A stretch of DNA of 11,132 bases, taken from contig CAVFYJ010000103.1 of assembly GCA_963626545.1 (NCBI GenBank), forward strand, positions 1 to 11,132, written 5' to 3'. Positions 6,704-11,132 of the stretch are shown piece by piece (position 1 is the first letter of the stretch; every line of letters starts with the position of its first letter). Under the pieces are notes generated by a model. The model worked only from the letters and a program-made list of their open reading frames with translations. It was not told the origin of the DNA and did no database searches. Both the position numbers and the translations under genes were made by a program. Source of the stretch: Anthropogastromicrobium sp963626545. GTDB lineage: Bacteria; Bacillota; Clostridia; Lachnospirales; Lachnospiraceae.

Positions 6704-7513
6704 TTACTTGAATCTTATTATCTTTGCAGAAAGCACATAAGCTGCGATATAAATTGCCAAACATACCGTCATAATTAGCTTTCCTGTTATCGTCTGATAC
6801 ATCACTTCAAGCAGCTGCGGCGACGTGATCGACATATAAAGAAGAATCCCAGCAGGCATTAGATTCATAATCTTCTGCTCGAATTTTTTGCCTGCCAGCA
6901 TCGTCTCGATCTGCTCCTGCGTCTGTACCTTTAAGACAAGCTGTACCGTGATCTTTTGCAGAATAAACGGCATCGATGCACCACTTCTTTTGGCGAGTGC
7001 AAAGGCTTTCGCAAATTCTTTTATCTCTTCTATTTCACACACATTGGCAAACGCTAACCAAACCTGTTCGGATGGTTCTCCGATACTCATTTTCGAAAGC
7101 ATGACACGCAGAACCCCTACCAGATATGCATGTTCTCCTTCCATGGCAGCAAGCTGATCCGCTGCCTCCGCCATCGCATTTTCCGCAGAATGACCCGTTC
7201 GAAGTGCTCCAGACAGCAATTGAATCAACTCCTGAAATTCCCGCCTTATGTACCGCAGCTGTTTTTCATGAAGTGCCTGTCTTTGCCAACGAAAGAACAC
7301 AACGAGAAATGGCACTATACTAATACTTCCTATAAAAATATTATGGTAAAAGATATAGGTAAGTCCATACCAGCCAGCTGCTCCTGCCAGTCCATACAAA
7401 AACCTCTTTCTCAAATCAAATTCATCCGGAAGCTGGTATAAGTCCCGCTGCTCTAAGCTTTTCCTTCTTTTTAAGCGGGTTGACCGCCTCAAGCGTTCCT
7501 GTGATCCTTCCAT
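6704..7513 (-). CDS. tadB: TadB-like T2SSF platform protein
   Basis: 269 residues. After a very basic N-terminus (RLRRSTRLKRRKS, about 8-19), two membrane helices (about 39-55 and 60-75) precede a cytoplasmic helical T2SSF domain (about 85-205). That domain shows FQELIQLLSGALRTGHS and EFAKAFALAKRSG, both typical of TadB. Two further helices close the protein (about 213-231 and 246-264). It partners TadC and the CpaF motor in the cytoplasmic membrane. The ATG at 7513 follows a GGGGG stretch; an in-frame TTG two codons upstream is less likely. No later start fits, because residues 30-80 look native, so the 92-nt overlap with cpaF appears real and suggests coupled translation. Confidence 0.88.
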   Translation of the reverse strand: MEGSQERLRRSTRLKRRKSLEQRDLYQLPDEFDLRKRFLYGLAGAAGWYGLTYIFYHNIFIGSISIVPFLVVFFRWQRQALHEKQLRYIRREFQELIQLLSGALRTGHSAENAMAEAADQLAAMEGEHAYLVGVLRVMLSKMSIGEPSEQVWLAFANVCEIEEIKEFAKAFALAKRSGASMPFILQKITVQLVLKVQTQEQIETMLAGKKFEQKIMNLMPAGILLYMSITSPQLLEVMYQTITGKLIMTVCLAIYIAAYVLSAKIIRFK

Positions 7514-8678
7514 CCACAACCCCCGTTTCCCGAAACTGATACAAAACTGACAATGTTACATTTCCCCTGTCATCAAGTCCCGTTACCTCCTGAATCGAAA
7601 GCACCTTTCGTGAACGATCCCGCAAACGTCCCAAGTGAATAATAATATCAATCGCTGATGCAATCTGACCGCGGATCGCCGCAAGAGGAAGCTCCACACC
7701 CATCAACACCATTGTCTCAAGTCGTGTAATCATGTCCTGTGCACTGTTTGCATGACCGGTTGAAAGGGAACCATCATGACCGGTATTCATCGCCTGTAAC
7801 ATGTCCAAGGCTTCGGCACCTCGAACCTCTCCGACTACAATTCGATCCGGACGAATACGCAAGCTATTTCGAATTAAATCGCGGATCGTCACCTCATATT
7901 TTCCTTCCTGGCTTGCATTTCTTGCCTCCAAACGAACCAAATTTTGAATATGATACAACCGAAGCTCCGCAGAGTCCTCGATCGTGACAACACGTTCCTG
8001 CTCTGGAATATACTGCGCCAGTGCTCCTAGAAATGTTGTCTTTCCTGAGCCCGTTCCACCGGAGATAAAGATGTTGTAGCGCGCCTGAACCAACTTGGAC
8101 AGAAACTGCGCTACCTCTTCCGACAATGCTCCCCATTTTAATAGCTGTTTCATATCCGGCGGATGCTTTGCAAACCGTCGGATTGTGAGGATCGGACCGT
8201 TGAGCGCAATGGGAGGAAGAATAATATTTACTCTCGATCCGTCCTCAAGACGGGCATCCGCCATCGGGTTCGCTTCATTTACCCGGCGGTTTACCTTCGC
8301 TACAATCTGCTGAATGACATCTTCCAGCTTTTCCTGTGAAGAAAATGTTTTCGCAAAATGCATCAGTTCTCCGTGCTTTTCCACATAGATCTGGTCATAT
8401 CCATTTACCATGATCTCCGTCACCTCTGGATCATCCAATGCCTCGCTTAACACATCCAGACGTCGGAAGGAATCGTACAATGCCTGCCGAAACTGCATCC
8501 GCAACCGCACTGAAAACTGTCTGCGATACGCTTGCATCATCAGCACGTCATCAATACTCGCATACAACTCCTCATCTGTCAGCTCCTTCGTCATATTAAG
8601 CCGCTCAACCACAAGGCTTCGCAATGTCCCCAAAAGAGCCTGTTCCTGCTTTCCTTCCTGCTCCTCCTGCCGATCCAT
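7422..8678 (-). CDS. cpaF: CpaF/TadA-type pilus assembly ATPase
   Basis: 418 residues, the secretion ATPase that powers Tad pilus assembly. Motifs in order: a helical N-terminal domain, the VTEIMVNGYDQIYVE segment (86-100) typical of CpaF, Walker A GGTGSGKT (207-214), the Asp box around TIEDSAELRL (232-241), Walker B VVGEVRG (281-287), and the His box TGHDGSLSTGHANS (299-312). All catalytic residues are present, so the enzyme should be active. It is cytoplasmic and docks on TadB/TadC. The ATG at 8678 is preferred because GAAGGTAGG lies just upstream. An ATG eight codons earlier (8702) has no ribosome-binding site. It lies 50 nt after the CpaE-like gene and overlaps tadB by 92 nt. Confidence 0.95.
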   Translation of the reverse strand: MDRQEEQEGKQEQALLGTLRSLVVERLNMTKELTDEELYASIDDVLMMQAYRRQFSVRLRMQFRQALYDSFRRLDVLSEALDDPEVTEIMVNGYDQIYVEKHGELMHFAKTFSSQEKLEDVIQQIVAKVNRRVNEANPMADARLEDGSRVNIILPPIALNGPILTIRRFAKHPPDMKQLLKWGALSEEVAQFLSKLVQARYNIFISGGTGSGKTTFLGALAQYIPEQERVVTIEDSAELRLYHIQNLVRLEARNASQEGKYEVTIRDLIRNSLRIRPDRIVVGEVRGAEALDMLQAMNTGHDGSLSTGHANSAQDMITRLETMVLMGVELPLAAIRGQIASAIDIIIHLGRLRDRSRKVLSIQEVTGLDDRGNVTLSVLYQFRETGVVDGRITGTLEAVNPLKKKEKLRAAGLIPASG

Positions 8679-8728
8679 ATTTCGCCTACCTTCGTCTATC
8701 ATTTATACGATTACTTATCTACTATTTC

Positions 8729-9823
8729 CTACCATTCACTTGGCATTAGACTGCGCACATAATCTCCAGCTTCGCCCCATAAGGCGTACTCTAGCCGTTC
8801 CTTCGTGGTTCCACTGCGTGTACAATGCGGCAGCTCTACCATCTGCATTCTCTGCCGAAGTTCTTCCTTGCCGTTTTGTTCCAACCATTTTTCAAAGCGC
8901 CTTTGCTGATCCCTTGCAAAGCGATCCGAAAGAACTGGCACATAAAGGCTCGAACACAACGGCAATAATACGTCGGCAAGCCATAGCTTTGTCCCAATAT
9001 CCAACACAATTGCTGCATACCCAGCTTCACGCGCAATCTCTTGAACTAGCGTACCCCATTCTTTTGCCTGTATTGCACACAAATCCTCTGGACAATTCAT
9101 CCCCGTAAGCACATCAATTCCATGCCAATGTGACACAAGCAAGGGTAGTTTCTCCCTTAATCCATGCCGCTGGCAATAAAAGTACGCATCTGATAACGTA
9201 CCTCTTTCTCTGTGTCCCTCTTCTTTTTGCTTCTCTTTTGATCCTTCTTGTATGAATCTTCCCTTTTTTCCTTCTTCGTTTTCTTCTCCTGCATCTTGCT
9301 CATCCAACGCCATCTCATCCTCATCCAGAAAAGACAGCTCGTCAAAGCCTATGTACAAAACAGAATGTCTGCGTGATAACAATTCCCCTAACAAAAGCGA
9401 AAACGTTGTTTTTCCACATCGTCCAACTGGCGAATAGACACCGTAAATCGGACATGAAGTCTGCAAAATTGGACTATCTCTTTGATCCTTGCTGCCGATG
9501 TGCTGCATCAGCTGATTTAAAAGCTGATCTGTTGGCTGATATTTATAGATATGATCGCCTTTTTGCCCTTGTACCTGATCTTTCTGTCCGGTCAAATACA
9601 ATACTTCTTCTGCCTGATCGCGTATTTTTCCATACTCATCCAAGCCACTTCCTTCAGAAAGAAGAAGCAGTTGCGGCGTATGACCTTCAAGGTAAGCCGA
9701 AAGCTTATCGGCCTGTGAAAATACTTGCATCTCAAATGGTACGCTTTCCCGGCGGTTTACATATTCTGCTAGATTTTTTCCATATGCTTCTTCCTGCTCA
9801 TACATTGCCACTACCTTTTTCAT
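8729..9823 (-). CDS. cpaE: CpaE/TadZ-like ATPase
   Basis: 364 residues, first gene of the operon. The N-terminal 110 residues resemble a degenerate receiver-like domain. A ParA/MinD-type ATPase domain follows, with a P-loop SPVGRCGKTT (131-140) and a Walker B-like strand AAIVLDIG (270-277). In the deviant Walker A of this superfamily (KGGxGKT), the signature Lys is Val and the second Gly is Arg, so ATP use may be altered. Between the two motifs lies a strongly charged insertion (about 167-207, rich in Glu, Lys and Gln). CpaE/TadZ proteins place the pilus machine in the cell. The start at 9823 has AAAGGAG upstream. A TTG 23 codons earlier is possible but lacks a site. Confidence 0.85.
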   Translation of the reverse strand: MKKVVAMYEQEEAYGKNLAEYVNRRESVPFEMQVFSQADKLSAYLEGHTPQLLLLSEGSGLDEYGKIRDQAEEVLYLTGQKDQVQGQKGDHIYKYQPTDQLLNQLMQHIGSKDQRDSPILQTSCPIYGVYSPVGRCGKTTFSLLLGELLSRRHSVLYIGFDELSFLDEDEMALDEQDAGEENEEGKKGRFIQEGSKEKQKEEGHRERGTLSDAYFYCQRHGLREKLPLLVSHWHGIDVLTGMNCPEDLCAIQAKEWGTLVQEIAREAGYAAIVLDIGTKLWLADVLLPLCSSLYVPVLSDRFARDQQRRFEKWLEQNGKEELRQRMQMVELPHCTRSGTTKERLEYALWGEAGDYVRSLMPSEW

Positions 9824-10010
9824 GTTCTCTGCTTCTCCTTTCTTCATCTTCGCTGATGAATTTTTACTATTCCTAACTACTCCATTCACCAACGAATTTT
9901 CACCGATGCCCTAAGAAATCTGGAGATCCAGAATCACTGATTACAATCTTAACACCCATTCTGCGATCATGCTCATAGATTGCTCATCCTGAAATCTTGT
10001 TTTCGGTGAT
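9824..10010 (-). promoter_or_regulatory. leader of the pilus operon (5' UTR) with iterated 7-mers
   Basis: The inferred 5' UTR is about 187 nt, long for a protein gene. The motif TGCTCAT occurs at 9970-9976 and 9981-9987, and in reverse at 10009-10015. The first two are 11 bp apart, one helical turn. With one extra base, 9981-9988 and 10008-10015 form an 8-bp inverted repeat across the start site. A 7-bp inverted pair (TCACCGA at 9900-9906, TCGGTGA at 10003-10009) could form a long-range stem. No known riboswitch class is recognised, including the c-di-GMP types. Confidence 0.4.
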
Positions 10011-10016
10011 GAGCAC

Positions 10017-10044
10017 ATTTTAGCAGATTGCCGGGTAAAGTCAA
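10017..10044 (-). promoter_or_regulatory. main promoter of the Tad operon, extended -10
   Basis: On the minus strand TTGACT (10039-10044, 5 of 6) and TAAAAT (10017-10022, 5 of 6) are separated by 16 nt, and TGC directly before the -10 gives an extended -10 element. The start site should be near 10010. This is the best sigma-A promoter in the window and is correctly placed for the CpaE-like gene. Confidence 0.7.
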
Positions 10045-10065
10045 TGTTTTTTCTATTTATTTAAG

Positions 10066-10113
10066 AATAATGATCCTTATTGTGTAGATAACACATATTG
10101 TATAAGTCTTATA
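10066..10113. promoter_or_regulatory. two palindromic operator-like sites upstream of the Tad promoter
   Basis: TATAAGTCTTATA (10101-10113) is a perfect palindrome around one central base. AATAATGATCCTTATT (10066-10081) is a near-perfect palindrome with one mismatched pair. Both lie just upstream of the -35, in an AT-rich stretch with no gene, which suits activator or repressor binding. The second is loosely Fur-box-like, but the match is not good enough to name a regulator. Confidence 0.35.
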
Positions 10114-10146
10114 TGCTTACTATTCAAATCAAATTAACTCAAATAA

Positions 10147-10190
10147 AAAAGCCTTTCCTTCTTTGCGAAATGCTAGGAGGAAAGACTTTT
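10147..10190 (-). terminator. intrinsic terminator of the small upstream unit
   Basis: Arms 10178-10190 and 10147-10159 form a 13-bp stem (AAAAGTCTTTCCT with its partner, one G-T pair), followed on the minus strand by TTTTTTATTT. The A-rich base of the stem means it could also work on plus-strand transcripts. It insulates the Tad promoter from the rRNA side. Confidence 0.85.
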
Positions 10191-10312
10191 GAGTTTACGC
10201 TTTTATGCGTTTCTATTTTTTTGGCTTTTTCGAATCTATTTGTTTTATATTTTCTATTTCTTTCTGTCATACCGTTTCACTATATTCGCGAAATATCGCA
10301 TCTGCCGCGATC

Positions 10313-10411
10313 TTATATTCCCTCACCGAATTGGATTTTTTGATCTGTTTTAACAGCTTCGGCGATACCTGCAGGCCACTTCCCAAGTAAATCCACAATT
10401 CGGTACTGCAT
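10313..10411 (-). CDS. small ORF, 32 codons, possible frameshifted remnant
   Basis: ATG at 10411 follows AAAGGAGG at ideal spacing, one of the best ribosome-binding sites in the window. The product begins MQYRIVDLLGKWPAGIAEAV and stops at TAA (10313-10315) after 32 residues. No family is recognised. The overlapping +1 frame stays open further and reads KQIKKSNSVREYKIAADAIF before a TGA. The two frames could be joined by removing one base from the six-A run near residues 24-26, giving a product of about 47-50 residues. It is therefore either a real small protein, a gene broken in a homopolymer, or an overlapping pair. The unit lies between the rRNA/tRNA terminator and its own strong terminator. 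The stretch 10191-10312 holds no other gene. Confidence 0.4.
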   Translation of the reverse strand: MQYRIVDLLGKWPAGIAEAVKTDQKIQFGEGI

Positions 10412-10440
10412 GAAAGTTTCCTCCTTTGTCTTGTTTATTT

Positions 10441-10463
10441 CAGTTCACGGGACGCGTGAACTG
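10441..10463. repeat. perfect 9-bp hairpin with GTTCACG motif
   Basis: CAGTTCACG (10441-10449) and CGTGAACTG (10455-10463) form a perfect stem with a five-base loop, just after the rRNA/tRNA terminator. The 12-mer ACGCGTGAACTG (10452-10463) recurs at 10819-10830 beside the 23S 3' end, and GTTCACGGG recurs at 142-150. It may be a small dispersed repeat or an rRNA-processing signal. Confidence 0.5.
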
Positions 10464-10498
10464 GAAAACAAAAAAGCTACCGCCCTCAAGCGATAGCT
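10464..10498 (-). terminator. intrinsic terminator of the rRNA-tRNA operon
   Basis: On the minus strand AGCTATCGC (10490-10498) pairs with GCGGTAGCT (10475-10483), nine pairs with one T-G, around a six-base loop. It is followed by TTTTTTGTTTT. It lies seven bases after the tRNA and ends the operon. Confidence 0.9.
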
Positions 10499-10505
10499 AA
10501 GCAAA

Positions 10506-10579
10506 TAGCGGAAGGGAGATTCGAACTCTCGACACCACGGGTATGAACCGTGTGCTCTAGCCAGCTGAGCTATTCCGCC
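10506..10579 (-). tRNA. tRNA-Met (CAT), elongator type
   Basis: 74 nt that fold as a full cloverleaf. The acceptor stem is GGCGGAA with TTCCGCT (G1-U72), the discriminator is A73, the D arm contains AGCTCAGCTGGCTAGAGC, the anticodon stem is CACGG/CCGTG with anticodon CAT (10543-10545), and the T arm is GAGAG-TTCGAAT-CTCCC (one G-C/A-C detail off perfect). The initiator features (C1-A72 mismatch, three G-C pairs beside the anticodon loop) are absent, and the sequence follows the Firmicute elongator tRNA-Met pattern. CCA is not encoded and must be added by the CCA enzyme. It lies downstream of the 23S rRNA in the same orientation. Confidence 0.95.
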
Positions 10580-10859
10580 ATATTAGAAAAAGAAGATAAA
10601 CTGCGGTTCAAGCTTTCATCTTCTTTGATCGCATGTACCTTCAAAACTGCACACAAACATTTTCATCCAAAAACCACTGTTCACGAACGCCCTTCACAAA
10701 ACCGCACTTCGTGCTTTCGTTGCTTTGCAACTTCGTTTTGTTCATGCTTGGGCGTTCCCTTCGTTCTGCCGAGCTGTCAAATTCTCATGCAAGCATGAAA
10801 TTTTCCACCTCTGGCATAACGCGTGAACTGTTATACCATATTTCCTACCCTGACCTTCT
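10580..10859 (-). other. structured 23S trailer / spacer without 5S rRNA
   Basis: 280 nt between the 23S and the tRNA. No 5S rRNA is present: the conserved 5S core is absent on both strands. A branched structure is visible at 10686-10758: outer stem GAACGCCC/GGGCGTTC, second stem CAAAAC/GTTTTG (10698-10703 with 10736-10741), enclosing two hairpins (GCAC-TTC-GTGC at 10705-10715 and GTTGC-TTT-GCAAC at 10720-10732). A 9-bp stem (10589-10597 with 10618-10626) lies just before the tRNA. These probably guide RNase processing of the transcript. No ORF of note. Confidence 0.6.

Positions 10860-11132
<273 letters not shown>

Noticed and set aside
8410..9108. 232-codon plus-strand open frame
   Set aside because: It lies antisense to cpaF and cpaE, whose motifs are clear. 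The translation is rich in Ser, Arg and Cys with no domain, as expected of a shadow frame.
9824..10010. c-di-GMP riboswitch in the pilus leader
   Set aside because: Attractive for a pilus operon, but the conserved cores of the known c-di-GMP classes are not visible.
10098..10343. 81-codon plus-strand frame with a hydrophobic stretch
   Set aside because: It runs through a strong terminator stem and opposite the small minus-strand ORF. The hydrophobicity comes from T-rich DNA, and there is no ribosome-binding site.
10580..10859. 5S rRNA in the spacer after 23S
   Set aside because: The conserved 5S core (CCGAACACAG-type) is absent on both strands.

Overview
The window comes from a low-GC Gram-positive bacterium, most likely a member of the Lachnospiraceae (Clostridia). 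The 23S rRNA 3' end is Firmicute-like, the ribosome-binding sites are strong AGGAGG types, and the pilus locus has the set of parts seen in that family: an Flp1-like pilin, a DUF5702-like protein and a DUF6382-like protein, with no secretin or other outer-membrane component. The genus cannot be set from this sequence. All convincing genes lie on the minus strand, so transcription runs from high to low coordinates.

Right end (about 10440-11132): the 3' part of a 23S rRNA gene, a structured trailer of about 280 nt, an elongator tRNA-Met (CAT) and a strong intrinsic terminator. No 5S rRNA lies between the 23S and the tRNA. Next comes a small isolated transcription unit (about 10147-10440) holding a 32-codon ORF with an excellent ribosome-binding site. 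It ends in a 13-bp hairpin terminator and may be a frameshifted remnant.

Centre (219-10044): a complete Gram-positive Tad/Flp-type pilus (type IVc-like) operon. A near-consensus extended -10 promoter at 10017-10044, surrounded by inverted and iterated 7-mer motifs, drives in order: a CpaE/TadZ-like ATPase, the CpaF/TadA motor ATPase, TadB, an enlarged TadC with an extra domain of about 190 residues, a small Flp1-like pilin, a DUF5702-like TadG-type protein, a TadE pseudopilin with two Cys/His modules, an A24 prepilin peptidase, a second TadE-like pseudopilin, and a DUF6382-like membrane protein. The genes are tightly packed, with two ATGA overlaps or near-overlaps and two long overlaps of 92 and 115 nt, consistent with one co-translated unit. 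In the inferred system, CpaF powers assembly on the TadB/TadC platform, the peptidase trims Flp1 and probably the pseudopilins, and the CpaE and DUF6382 proteins act in positioning or regulation.

Left end (1-218): no convincing gene. It holds a long bulged hairpin at the edge, an open frame that may be the tail of a rightward gene, and a leftward promoter-like sequence with an inverted repeat over its -10.

The main biological interest is in the non-standard domains of this Tad machine (the TadC insertion, the TadE double Cys/His tail, and the DUF6382 protein without a C-terminal FHA domain) and in its iterated promoter motifs. The locus as a whole is a recognisable Tad system, not a new type of system.
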